From Antrodiella citrinella (lineage: Eukaryota; Basidiomycota; Agaricomycetes; Polyporales; Steccherinaceae), in contig SGPM01000086.1 of assembly GCA_004802725.1 (NCBI GenBank), positions 1 through 64,000 of the forward strand: a DNA stretch of 64,000 nucleotides, in the 5' to 3' direction. This document shows, in pieces, positions 35,383 through 47,185 of this stretch. Under the pieces are notes generated by a model. It ran no database searches. It worked only from the letters and a program-made list of their open reading frames with translations, and had not been told where the DNA came from. Position 1 is the stretch's first letter. Every line of letters begins with the position of its first letter. Both the position numbers and the translations under genes were made by a program.

Positions 35383-35566
35383 ATAATATGAGATAACGGA
35401 TATCTAATTGTACAGGTATAAGATGCGTTCTAGATATAACAGGTGGAGTCTCAGATCAAGCCTCTCCCAGCTTCCACGGATGTGCGGATGTAGGTAGGGT
35501 CCTGGCAGGAGAGTAGCACAGATACAACAATGGTAGTAAATCAAGATGGTGATCCGAGTCCAAAGT

Positions 35567-36796
35567 CTACGATTGTGCCGTCTTCTCGACGGGACGGCGA
35601 TGAAGGGTATTTCCTGGTGAGATGGGCGGAGTCGGTGTCGGTGTTACCTTGTCCTGCTCCGCATAATATTCCTCCCGCTCCTTCACCCACTTCTTCTCGT
35701 GCTCCCGCAGCCCACCTGGGAAGAAGATCGGTAGAAGTGACGTCCCTACGCCCCTCTCTGTCTTCTCCGCCTGCACCAGGGCTTCAAAAACCTTCTCCTT
35801 GTGCACGACATTACCTCCCTTAGGCTCCAAGTGGATCCCGAAAGCACCGGGACTACGGCTAACGCCAGCGACGATGTAGTTCTGGACCATGCCTAGCGAT
35901 CCGACCGCTAGCAGGTACCAAGCGTTGTTCTGCAGACCCGCTACGGTCAAGAGCAGCACGAACCAAAGCACAGCTAGCACAGACGTGAAGATGATGGTAT
36001 ACGAGGTGCGGGAGTCCCTGATGTTGGCAAGGTCTTCCAGCCGCAGCTTCCCTGCACCTTCATTGATGATCACGATCACGTCCTTGCTCCCATTGCCGCG
36101 CGTAAGACTGACCACCTCTCGTCCTCCCTTCAGCTTGCGGCAAGCCCACTTCTCGTTCTGCCACTGTGGCATCGCGCCTCCAGCTAAAGCCAGAATAGTG
36201 CCGGCGACGGTGACGATCAGAGTGTTCCAGTCATCATTGACGACGCCTGGTATCACGGCGATACCTTGCTGAATCACCATTACCACTACCCCGCTCCAGT
36301 AAAGCCAGTCCCGATGCGGCACACCCGGCATAGTGTGCTTTGCGATGGGAGACGTGCGGAAAAATGTGACCGTCAGACCGCTATCTGGCGTGTCCGTCTC
36401 GTGGTCCCGCACGATCCGTCCGAGTATCCAGGACTGGTTCACCTTGGCGTTCCCATTGGTTGCATTAATCATGATGGAGTCGCAATCCGCCGGAGGCATA
36501 AGTCTGCCTTCGCCGATTGCCTGCAAGACAGCGTTCACGGAGTATGCAACCCATCCGAAGGAGAACGCCGTTGGGACGAAGTAGGAGGTATGTCCTGAGA
36601 GCTGTGCAACGGCTCGCTGCACAACCTCTCCGCCTATGATCATAAGCAGAGTCAGGATGTCGTTGGGGTTCTTCCATTGTGAGCGTACTGTGTGAAACTG
36701 GGATTGGGAGGTGAAAACGTGAGGCAGAGATGTCGTGGCGAGCGTCGGACAATCGCATGGCAGCAATTGTGACGGAGTGAAAGTGGGCGGCGGCAT
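35567..36796 (-). CDS. Uncharacterised fungal membrane protein with about six TM segments
   Basis: A single-exon gene of 409 residues. Hydrophobic segments include ILTLLMIIGGEVVQRAVAQL, FVPTAFSFGWVAYSVNAVL, WSGVVVMVIQQGIAVIPGVV, LIVTVAGTILALAGGAM, IIFTSVLAVLWFVLLLTV and YLLAVGSLGMVQNYIVAGV. A cytosol-like loop (RKLKGGREVVSLTRGNGSKD) lies between the fourth and fifth. The block QWKNPNDILTLLMIIGG is, from memory, conserved in a fungal family of unknown function. The C-terminus is charged and proline-rich. It lies tail-to-tail with the HET gene and divergent from the Ras-GEF. Confidence 0.7.
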   Translation of the reverse strand: MPPPTFTPSQLLPCDCPTLATTSLPHVFTSQSQFHTVRSQWKNPNDILTLLMIIGGEVVQRAVAQLSGHTSYFVPTAFSFGWVAYSVNAVLQAIGEGRLMPPADCDSIMINATNGNAKVNQSWILGRIVRDHETDTPDSGLTVTFFRTSPIAKHTMPGVPHRDWLYWSGVVVMVIQQGIAVIPGVVNDDWNTLIVTVAGTILALAGGAMPQWQNEKWACRKLKGGREVVSLTRGNGSKDVIVIINEGAGKLRLEDLANIRDSRTSYTIIFTSVLAVLWFVLLLTVAGLQNNAWYLLAVGSLGMVQNYIVAGVSRSPGAFGIHLEPKGGNVVHKEKVFEALVQAEKTERGVGTSLLPIFFPGGLREHEKKWVKEREEYYAEQDKVTPTPTPPISPGNTLHRRPVEKTAQS

Positions 36797-37323
36797 TTCA
36801 AAATATCCCGTAACCGCGACAATGTGTATCGTGACTCGTCTACGGTGGTCGCAGACCGTTCAGCAAGTCTCGGGAGTAGAAATGAGAAAGAAAGGACGGA
36901 ATACGACTTAGGACAGCATATTCAAGGCACTGCGGCAGGCTGTGCAACTAGAAGAATTCTCCGAATATAGCAGACAGCAATGTGATCGTAGAAAAGGGTA
37001 GCGTGAAGAGTAATAGGCGTCTAAATACAAGCTTGGTCGCTGTTCTCGACGATCTCGAGATCTTTTGTTCGTGTCCGACAACGACTATTCACGACTTCAA
37101 ACACCTCAAGCTTAGCATTGCACCTCTTCGCCGACATCGTCAAGCATAACTTCTCGGGCAGGCCTATATTCAGCAACTTGGTTCTGATTCTGCTATAATA
37201 CCCCTCATCTCTCGATTCACTCGCGTTCAGCAATTTTTTGTGTAACACCCCTGCCTCAGGCCATGTGCTATTAGCCCAACTTCTTATACTGGAACCCCTC
37301 AGGACCCATTTACGACTTGTACC

Positions 37324-40300
37324 ATGATCACACAGGCTGCCAGGCTTGCAGATAATACCGAAGACGACGGCTCTCGCGTACCCACTCCCATCGCCCACAA
37401 CCCCCGACTTTCTGAGACATCTACCATCTTCGCACCTCAGGAGACGCAGAGTAGTAGCAGTGCTTCAGAGGAAGGAGATGGAGATTCTGCGTCACTCGTG
37501 TCAGATGCGAATTCCGCCTTTGCCCCTTCAGAGTCATCGCAGCCCGAAGCCCATGCCCACTTCCTACTCCCAACCCCTACTTCATCCTCAAGCAGGTCAC
37601 AAAGCCTTTCAGCTTCTTCTGATTCTTCCTTACTTCCGAGTTTCGTCGACTTGCCTTCTTTACCCGAGGACCTAGCGGCGACCGCAGAGGTTACTATTGC
37701 TCGTGCGTCCTGAGTGCTCTGCATCCTTTTGTTGATGACTGACTCACTTTCTATCATCAGCCGATGGCTCCTTTGTGGAAACTTCGTCTGGTGCTGCAGC
37801 CCGAGAGCTGAAACGCATTTACGATCACCGTTATGGGGTGGGGAAGGAAGTGCGGTCACCCTATGCTATCACAGCTTTTGTCAACCAGCACGGCAAGCAG
37901 ATGTATCGCCTGGGGTGAGTAATATTGCTTCGATTGACTGAGGAAGTATGCTCAAATGCTCGCAGCACCCGAGAACTCTCCGCCCCAGCTGCGACCACGG
38001 CTGAAGACGCAGATGTATCTGTCAGTACCAGGGCCAAGTCCCAGTCGGTCACCGGCAGTGTCAGGGACTCCCTATCCTCTCATGCTACCAAGGCCAAGCG
38101 CGGATCTCGCATGAGCGTGCATTCCTTCCTTCCTCCTACAATGTTCAACAAGAACGTCCCAGGAGCACCTGTCCAGCAGAAGTCACCCCCCGAAGCTCAC
38201 GTTGACGAAAGCGGGCGTTCGCCGCCTACGCGCAAGCTCAGGAAGACGCGCTCTATCCCGAACCTGGTCGGCGCAGAAGGTTCCATTGTCCCAGCAACAC
38301 AGGCACCAGCGTCCAACGGTCGACCCCATGCTCACAGCGTGTCCAGTGCTGATGCTTTCCGCGTGTCTGCTATTGTCGCCGAGCTAGGAGGGAAACCAGT
38401 TCAGCAAGACATATTGTCCTCCGTACTCACTTGGGATACGACCGCTGCCTCACCCTATAGCGCACGATCTGCACTTCCTCCGCCATCTGTAGACAAATTG
38501 TCGCCAGATCTCATTGCCAACCCGTTCGGTCCCGATGTTCACTTCGACTCTCCCGGATGGCGGTCTTCCACGACGCATCTGACGTCTCCCATCTTACGCG
38601 AAATGCAGTCGTTCGAGTCTGGGCTGACAGCGCGTGCAGACCCGTCGCCAAGGGCATCTCGGACAGGAAAGCTGCACCTGCGGACATCCGATGAATTCGA
38701 GCCAGTCCCGGAACAAGTTGCGGTCACCTCGAGCCTGGAGGAGCTGACATCGCGGGTCTTTGAGCCCTCTGCTGAGCCGAGCACGGTGTCGCGCTATTCT
38801 ACAGATCTCTTTGATGTCCTTCAGAATTACCGCGGTCTACCTGCGTTGGACAAGATCTCGCCTATGTCACCTGAGACAACAATCAAGCTCTCTATGAAAT
38901 CGGAAGAGACCGCCGCACCCAAGGACGACCCGCGCTTTGTCATCTGGGGTGAGGTCGAGGTCGAAGATGATGGCTTTGACATCACTCGAGCCAGCGCGAC
39001 TGACCTTTCGTCCTCCCATTCCGCAGTGTCGCGTCGCAGGAGTTCGAAGAGGCATACAGTGGCTGCACTAGATGCGCCGTCTGTGCGGGTATCCTCCGGC
39101 GAGGGACCGAAGAAGGTGCTGGTGGCGGCGACCATCGAGCGATGGATAGCACAGCTCACGAGTGAGCTCAACTACGACGAGCTGCTCATTTTCTTCTTGA
39201 CGTACCGCACGTACATCAGCGCAGAAGATTTGGGACATCTGCTGATCTGTCGTTTTCACTGGGCTCTCGCGCAGCCCACGTCTACTCACGACGAGATGGT
39301 GCGGCGCATTGTGCGTGTGCGGACGTTCATCGCAATCCGGTATTGGCTGTTAACTTTCTTCACTGTCGACTTTGTGCCGAACCGGGAGCTCCGGCTCCTT
39401 TTCGCATCTTGGATGAATTCATTACTTAAGGATCCTATATTGGGGAGACATAAGGATGCGATGGTGAGTGGCGGATCGTTTTCCATGATCAGCGATGGTC
39501 TATTGAAGTAAACTTCTCCCCGGGAACAGAACCTTGTCAGGAAACTGCGCAAGGTGGTTTTGGATTGCAGAGATGCGCATACTCGTAAAGGACGACCCAC
39601 CAGACCATCTATGGAGCGGACTTCTTCTGCTTCCAACTCTTATACCCTTCCGGCTCTCGGTGACTTATCTGACGGCCACTTTGCAGATTCGCTCAGGAAA
39701 GCTGTTACGAATGACGAAGATGGTGACATAGATCTTGATTTTGATGGACTCACATCCACCGGGCAGGGATTCCGATTGAACGCTTCTGCTCTCTTGAAGA
39801 ACCCGAATACCCCGGTAGATTTAGCTCTCTTACGACAACCACTTTTACTCGCTTTCCTCCAACATGGAAAACAGAGTGCACCCACCGCTGCTCCTGCTCC
39901 GAGGGACTTGGCTTTACCCGTTCCTCATAGCGCGATATCCCGGGTCATTGTTAATACAATGGGCCGATTGGGGCGATGGAAGCGTGTACTCAATGCTCGC
40001 AGTCAGACTCGGGCTCCTCTGGGCTGCGTAGACGGTTCAGGTTTCGACCTCGAAGGCGCAGGCGGAGAGGTTGGGTCTGAGCTCAGGTTGTCTGGTGGCG
40101 TAGAGCAGTATCTTAAGGCTGTTGACAATGCAGCTTCCCAGGTGCTACCATCCCTGCCTGCGATAGAGATGTCGCCGAATTCCCCAAATGATGCCGTGAC
40201 TCCGACCATGGCTTCCCAGGAGCCCCCGTCTTTGAACGAAGCTGCAGGTATCATCACCTCTGATGCTACTTCGCCTGCTCATGAGGAGGAGCCGTCACGC

Positions 40301-42343
40301 ATCAGCGAATCTACAGAAAATGGATCTCTTTTATCTCCCGCGGTACCATCCCTATCTCATGCCGCCACTGACACTTCGGTTTCGTCCTTGTCTGAACGGC
40401 ACTCCACGGAATCGTCATCCCGTCGCCGCCGATGGCCATTGGACGTCGTTTCTCTTGATGATCTGGATCTTTCAGATCTATCTTCTGGCGAAGAAGACGT
40501 CGTGGAGATCCCACATCCACCTGGCCTGAAGAAGCTCCCGCGACGATTGCCTAATCGGCGCGACTTTGAGTTCGTACGGCAATCCATTGACAGCGTCTCT
40601 TCCATGGGCATACAGACTCATCGATCAGTGATGTCAGCTGGGTCAAGCTCGGTGTTATCCTCTGGGTCTGCTTCTGGGGTCGAGTTGGGAGGTGGGATTC
40701 AGCAGTGGCAGGTCAACGCCCTTGTGGACTCTCTCAGCGATGACGGGGAAGACGGGGATATCGAAGCTGCGTTGCGTCGTCTGGAAGGACAGATCAACCA
40801 GGACAAACAGAAGGCCAAACAGTCGAAGGTGGACGGGTGGGTTCAGTCTATACGCGAGCGGATGGCGAACGGCTTGTATGGCGCGGAACGGACTCGGTAT
40901 CCTTCTGACGACGAGGAAGATTATGGTCAAGTTCAGGATCCTACAGAGAGCTCATTCAGTCAAAGCAGCATCAGCTCTCGCAGCTCTATGAAGTCTGCGA
41001 TAGCGCCTCCGTGTGCTCCAGGAGAGGAGGTCCCAGTATCAGCACCTCCCACTAAAGAAGACAAGCCTGACGAGGATGCTATTCCCCAAGAGATAGTGTC
41101 GAGTAGACTTATAGGTTCCAGACCGTCGACTTCCGCTGGCCCAGCCCCCAACGGCCTCGTTTCCCATCGTGTAGAGACTCGCAGCTTCGCCCCGCCTTCC
41201 GGCAAGTTCTATAGGAAAGGTCACAAATCTTTCGTAGACGCCTGGAGCTCCGCAGAGCTTGTTCAGCATTTCTCCATGATCGACCGGGAGCTGTTACTCA
41301 ACCTGGACTTCGAAGAGCTTGTCTCCCTCAACTGGACCGCTTCTGCCGACCTCAATATCCTGGACTGGGGAGAGTTCTTGAAGGAGCGTGCTCGTGCCAA
41401 GTTGGAGAAGCGCCCTCTGGCAGATGCGTTGACGGTGATACGTGCTCGGTTCAACCTAGTGGCGAACTTTGTGATTTCAGAGATTGTTTTGACGCATCCT
41501 GGGGACCGCCATAAGATTATTGCCAAATTCATTCGGGTGGCATTCGTACGTATTCTCTCTCCGTAACCTTGTTGCTGCTGTTGTTGATACCCTACACAGA
41601 AAGCGTATAACCTCAGGAACTTCCATCTACTGGTCGCCGTCATCGCCGGACTCAGGAGCAACTGGGTAACTAAGGCCACGAAACAGGCGTGGAACCGCGT
41701 CGGGATGTGGGAGAGCCGCATGCTCAATAATCTGATCCTCTGGACGACCGCTGCTGGGGACTTCAAGTATATTCGGGCGACTGTCAATAGTTTGGCTGAG
41801 GCGAAGAGTACTGTCCCGCCGCAGGATGCTTCTAACGTGAGTACGGACGGACAATCTTCTACGACGAGGAGCAGGGCTACGTCAGAGGGGAAGCCACCAC
41901 CTCCACCACCAACTTGTGTCCCTTTCTTTGGTACGTTTGACTTCACAAATACACGGGTATGCGTGAATTGATCTGTGCTTACAGGCGTCTACCTCTCGTC
42001 ATTGCTCCGGTACAGCAGCCTCCCCGACCTCGTCGACCCTACCTCTCCCAACGAACCCGTCGTTATCGACCCGACGTCCAACCTATTCGAGTCACCCGCG
42101 CACCCGGAAGTCTTCGCTACCCTCGCGCCCCTTCCCGCCTCCGTTCAGCTCGAACCCCTCATCAACGTGCACAAGCAGCGGCTGATCGCGGACGTGGTGA
42201 AGAGTCTGGTCGCGGGGCAGCATCTTGCCGCGAAGGTACAGTTCAATGTTGAGAAGAAGCTGTTTCATAAGTGTTTGAAGTTGAGAGGGTTGGATGCGGA
42301 TACATTGGGAAGGGCCTTGGCCTTGTATGCTGGGGAACGGTGA
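37324..42343 (+). CDS. Ras-type guanine nucleotide exchange factor, Lte1-like
   Basis: Activates a small Ras-family GTPase by promoting GDP release. Start ATG at 37324 (MITQAARLADNTEDDGSRVP). The order is: a serine-rich disordered N-terminus; a RasGEF N-terminal (REM) region with VAATIERWIAQLTSEL, LLIFFLTYRTYIS and RTFIAIRYWLLTFF; a very long disordered linker of roughly 500 residues; then the CDC25 catalytic domain with AELVQHFSMIDRELLLNLDF, DLNILDWGEFLK, LVANFVISEIVLTHP, IIAKFIRVAFKAYNLRNF and GLRSNWVTKATKQAW. A short C-terminal segment ends ALYAGER. REM and CDC25 far apart at opposite ends is the plan of yeast Lte1 (mitotic exit), so I favour that over Cdc25. About six introns. Confidence 0.88.
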
Positions 42344-43589
42344 TCGTCGGCATGTCTTTCATATTCCTCATTTCATGCCCGTTTTACGCTATAATTCATG
42401 TTGACTTCATCGAGAGTTTGGTTTTTTTGCTTATGCCCTTTCACGTCATAGATTTTATACTTGGTGCATATGAACCATGTCCATAGGGATCTCTGTCGTC
42501 GTCGTCGATGCTGGATGTCATATACTTGCAAGTAGGTACCTGTGAGGATACCCAATGCTGAGCTTTTTCGTCGCATTTGCAGCATCAGCAAGTTTTATGC
42601 ATAATGTGTGTGTCGTGGTGGTTAGGATGTGGAGGTAGCGGTCGTAGGCGTGTATACCTGTTCTCTCTCATTGATCCGGTACCAATCCTCCCCGCTCACC
42701 GAACCCATCTCCATCCAGATCAGCGTACATTTGATTTGATTGTGGACGTGCTGACGACTGTCGGCGTCATCTCTAGGCCCTGACAACCTAAGGCTGGATT
42801 CACACCGAGGATCATTGAGTTACGACTCTATACAAGTTTGTACGAACTATCTAGAGACGAATCTGGTTATTTTCTCCGCGCAGCTCCATTTTCGCCCTTT
42901 GAACGATTACGTCGCCATGGACGACTGGTGCTTCATCCGACATTGACTCCATAACCCAGATCACGACTCCTGACTAGTAATTCGTCGCTATAATCGAGAC
43001 GTCCCAACTTCTAGATCACATTTTTATCTGGACCTCGACACAGTCACTCGTGCTTGTGTGTTCAACAAGAACGAGTTCTTGGAAGGGCTCGAACGCCGGC
43101 TGCTCGATCATATAACGGAGGACTTGGAGGAGACCCCAGTACCGCGCGTTAGGTGAGGCATGAACTTTCTATGCCATACGATGCTGACATGCCCATGTTT
43201 TCTCTTCCTTGATAAAGTCTAGAGCAGCCTATCTATGCGACGCCATCTTGGTCCCAGTGATGACCTCTCACGATGTGTATGATTTTTTATCGTTGAGCGA
43301 TGTTCATTCATTGTCCGGGAACAGGGGTGGGGGTGTTTTAATGTCTCGCTCGGATCAGCTCCTTGCGACTTCCAGGCAGGCTCCTGCAGGCTCCCAAGTC
43401 GGAACCATCCCCAGTACAGGAGAAAGCAAAGTACTGCACCACAACGGCTGCGTGGTCAAAAACATCCCCTGAAAAGGCGGGACTCGGACGGAGGACTTTG
43501 AGACATGAGTCATGATTTTCATGATCATCTGTCATATTATGGTTCACTGCGTGTAGCGGTTCTAGACACGTCACAATACTACAAGACTC
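42344..43589. other. 1.2 kb mostly without genes; one orphan exon-like frame
   Basis: Follows the Ras-GEF. One short frame at about 43015-43156 looks protein-like (YLDLDTVTRACVFNKNEFLE then GLERRLLDHITEDLEETPV). It is preceded by an acceptor-like CTTCTAG and followed by a GTGAGG donor-like site, but I find no partner exon. Nothing else was identified. Confidence 0.35.
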
Positions 43590-43860
43590 CGAGCAAGTTG
43601 AACAACAATGCAGATTCTGTTTCGCCTTTTTACTTTCCACCCCACACTTTTGCAAGACGCTACCCCGGAGTCGGACGGATGACTCCCGAGCAGCAACAGG
43701 ATGAACAGCAACAACACGACGCTGGACGGGGTTGTGTTTGATTTGAGCATTCTGCTGAACCGTTTCATCGCTAACAGTTCTTCCCGTTCTACTACTACTT
43801 TGCTCAGGCTTCCTCTCGCACATAAGGGATATGCATCATCTTTGGTATTTCTTGTGCTTA
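43590..43860 (+). pseudogene. Decayed third copy of the multi-pass membrane protein (first exons only)
   Basis: ATG at 43701 opens MNSNNTTLDGVVFDLSILL then NRFIANSSS, close to the first exon of paralog B (MSGNSTTLNEDEFELAILL). The next exon of the family follows at about 43829-43858 (ICIIFGISCAYL). The splice donor between them is missing and the intron is shortened. The WEFLTTLDFEW exon and everything after it is absent in the next kilobase. About 100 bases upstream (CTACAAGACTC, then ACAATGCAGAT and CTGTTTCG) also match the region before paralog B, so promoter and 5' end were copied together. The orientation is opposite to paralogs A and B. Confidence 0.7.
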
Positions 43861-44744
43861 TCTGTGTTGTCCAATGTAGTGGTTGTGGTCCTGTCAGAGT
43901 TCCTACACCATCCGGTATAGTGCGTGATTATTCGCCTTTACTTATACCTCGTTTTCCTTCCCGCTAACGTTCCACACATTGTCAGCATAGTAACGGAAGA
44001 CGAGTCTGCTTTCTATCACCACGAAGGCCGCTGATCTAGAAAGTGTGCTCTGAACTGACACATTCCAATTGTTGAAAGTGTGTTGAAACCAATGGTATAT
44101 TCCTTTGCTTCGAATTCGAACCCAAGGTTGGACCATGAAGGAAGCAGAGATCGAAGAGGTTCTTACATACGATCGAAGCGCTCGTCGCCACAGTTGTGCC
44201 TCGCCGAACCCTTTGCCACCCTTACAGTACGTTCGTTTAACCCGGGAGATTGTATTTACAGTGCGCTTGTCTTGCGACAACCCAGACAAAGCTGATGGAG
44301 GTTTTGAAGATGGTTTGCATCGGATGATGTCGATAGACTCGGCGTGCCAGTGGGCTGCGGCGCTGTGCCTTTGAATCGTTTGATGACGCACACCGGGTTC
44401 AAGGTGTCCTATCCGTCATATATAAGGCTTACGGCCATTTATATTGTACACTCATCGCTTCTTCTTTCCCCCCACCATCTCTTCCCTGCGGTTTCGCAGC
44501 GTGTTGAAACCCACAGTTTGATATCATTCTGACTGACTTCGCGTTGTCTCACCGTGTGCACAGAAGATTCTGACCAAATTTGTGTTCCATAGATCAAGCA
44601 GAATAAGACACGACTCGTACAGCGACAACCTGGGTCAGAGGTTCCGAGGAACCTCCAACAAGATGACGTAGTAGTACACATCTCGAAGGGGTGATAGCGG
44701 AACAGAGGAAAAAGAGAGAGAAATCAGGACCACGGAAACATAAC
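43861..44744. other. Region without a supported gene; orphan promoter-like block
   Basis: Near 44420-44490 there is TATATAAGG followed by a C/T-rich run, the typical layout of a fungal promoter and leader, but no plausible reading frame follows. The rest shows nothing recognisable. Confidence 0.35.
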
Positions 44745-47081
44745 TCAGGCATCGGTCTTCTTCTTATATCTCATCAACACGCCCAACGCACTCAACGACA
44801 TCCCCTTCTTCTCTCCCCCTTCCACCGCCCCGTTCTCATCCCACTTCCTGTCAAACATCTTCTTGGTGACAATGTTCTCACCTCCTTTGTCTACACGCTT
44901 GATAACTCGCAGTGCCTCTATCTCACGCTGAGTGCGCTGGTCGACGTAGTCCCTGTCTGACCAAGCGGGGGCACACAGTCTGCGAATGTGTGCGCTCGGC
45001 ATGAATGGTGCAGGCCCAGAGGAGGAGTGGCGGGTCAGTGCGAAAATGCGGGCTTGGATGCCTCTGGGAAAGAGAGCTAAGTCAGCATCGCGGATGAGGA
45101 GAGTAGAAGAAGGAGTCACGTGAAGGCAGGACGCGGGGATGCTGGTCCCGCAGTATCCTTCATGAACTCCGGCTTGACTTTGGAGTCGAAGGATGCGCGC
45201 TCGCGTCCAGAAAGCGAGCTCTCTGGGATAGCGCGGTTCGTCAGATCCGTGCCAAAGGCTCTCGCGGGATGGTCGGCGACGTCCACAGAAGCGTCATAGT
45301 GCGGTGACGACGGCTTCTCTACTGAAGGGACGGGGTGCTCGACCTCGGCGGCGGAAGGCATGTACGGCCCTGGAACAGGGTGCACAGGCTTCAACGCTCG
45401 GCCATCGCGATGGAAGGCTTTCAACTCCTTGAGGAAAGCCAACGTCGGCTTGGAGTCTTCTACGATTGCGGGGAGGGGTATGATGGCTTCGGCAGCAGCG
45501 ATATCAACACTCTTCTCTTCTCCCTTCTCGCTGCTGAACGACAGGTCGTTGTTGAACAGAATATCAAGAACGCTCGCCTCCTCCAACGCCTCCTCTGCTT
45601 CCGGAGTCACGGACAGCGCGTCCAGGACGGGGTCAAGGACGTCCACGAGCTCGTCGTTCACCGTCTTCCTCAGCTTCCTGCCCTCAGCGTGGAATCGTCT
45701 CACTTCGTCAAGGACAGCGCCCTGTGTATATGCGATGTCATCTTGCGTAGGAGTGGCTGGAGCAGGAGGGGAATCCTTGGGTGTTTTGGTGTACCACCTT
45801 TGGAAGAACGAGCGGGATTTGGATGGCGTAGGCTTCGGGACAGAGGTGGGCGTGCGGGGTCTGTTGACGACGAATACGGTCGTCCTAGTAAGCGTGTCCT
45901 CGCTGTGTGACCTCGACGCACTTGGGTGTGGTCGGACCGTCGGCGTGTATGCGAGCGTGAGAGGACCAGCGGTGGCAATGAGCTCTACTGGTAGCAATGG
46001 CGTCTCCTTGATATGCGAACTCGCCTCGTCGATGGGTGTCGATGGGTTGCTCGAGTCAGCACAAGGATCACTGTCGTCGGGAGTGGCGACGACGGGCTGC
46101 TCAGGTTCGAGGACAGGAAGGGCAGGTGGGCGTGCGGGAACTGTGTCGACAGGATCAAGGTCGTAGGCCTGGAACTCGGCCTGGAGCTCAGCCAGGAAAT
46201 CGGCGGCGGCATCGTCCTCCGAGTGAGGTTGAGGTATGACAACTTGAGTAGATGAGAGAACAGATTCTGGCTGGTCGATCTCTGTGGCTTGGTCGATCTC
46301 GATCTGGACCTTGTCATCGAGCTGCAGTGTGAGAGGTAGGTCAGTCTCATTTTCGTCTTCCAAGCAACACTTGACTTACGGATGCATCGAGGCTCTTGAT
46401 CTCCGGTCGGGTCGCACCACACGTCGGGCAGCGTACACCTCCGTTCGACCGCTTGAGGCCCTTCCATACCGGGATCCTCGACGCCGTGACCTTTCTGACC
46501 GCCGCCTTCACTTCGACACTCTCCTTCTCGCGCTCGCCCTCAACTTCGACCTCGGCTTCCACCGTTGATACCTTCACTGCCTCCTTGAACTCCATCCTCT
46601 TGACCGGAGGGAACGTCTCCAACACCGAGAGTCTGCACAACGGGGATCGTACGGGAGAAGGAAGCGGATCAGTGAAGCGCGTGATGCTGAAGGCACGCTT
46701 CGCCACAGGTGCTGGTGCAGGTCCGGTGACCTTCGTCGCTCTGCCGTCGGTGCTAGGCGTAGGGAGCTGAAGGGGAAGAGCACGAATCTGCTCTGGAGTG
46801 TGGAGACCGGCTTTCGACCCTCGTGATGGTGTTACAAGGGCTGGACGTCCAGCAGTTGGGCTGACCGTCTTCTTGGCCCGGGCGGAGGGTGAGGTGCTCG
46901 AGGACGTGTGGGTGGAGGTAGGAATGCTCGTAGGTGTGCGGATGGTGGAGCTTGTAGGTGAGCGAGTGAGAGGAGATGTTGTCTGCCAGACGGCTTTTTT
47001 GACAACGGGTTTGATTCTGGCGGCGCGGTGGAAGGAGTTGGGAGAGGGAACAATGAAAGGATCTTGCCACGATGCAGACAT
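44745..47081 (-). CDS. Unrecognised proline/serine/threonine-rich protein
   Basis: Start chosen at ATG 47079-47081 (MSASWQDPFIVPSPNSFHRA). The frame is open further upstream, but that part lies in the C/T-rich leader and the duplicated segment. Exon 1 is low-complexity (S/T/P) and ends with a CxxC (VRCPTCGATRPEIKSLDAS). After an intron come LDDKVQIEIDQATEIDQPES, FLAELQAEFQAYDLDP, RSFFQRWYTKTPKDSPP, two similar blocks (LDEVRRFHAEGRKLRK and LKELKAFHRDGRALKP), and a C-terminal exon (GIQARIFALTRHSSSG to LGVLMRYKKKTDA). I recognise no domain. It is probably a mostly disordered cytosolic or nuclear protein. The repeated F-H-x-x-G-R block is the only internal repeat I see. Confidence 0.6.
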
Positions 47082-47185
47082 CCTGGGGGAGGCAATGATG
47101 ATGAAACGGATGTGGGATAGGTTGGATGGGTTGGATGAATGTGATGTGAAAATACTGAGTTGCTGGTTGCTGGATGTTGTCGAGA

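Noticed and set aside
43942..44391. 149-codon minus-strand frame, tested as the missing part of the third membrane-protein copy
   Set aside because: Neither strand contains the WEFLTTLDFEW exon or any later exon of the family.
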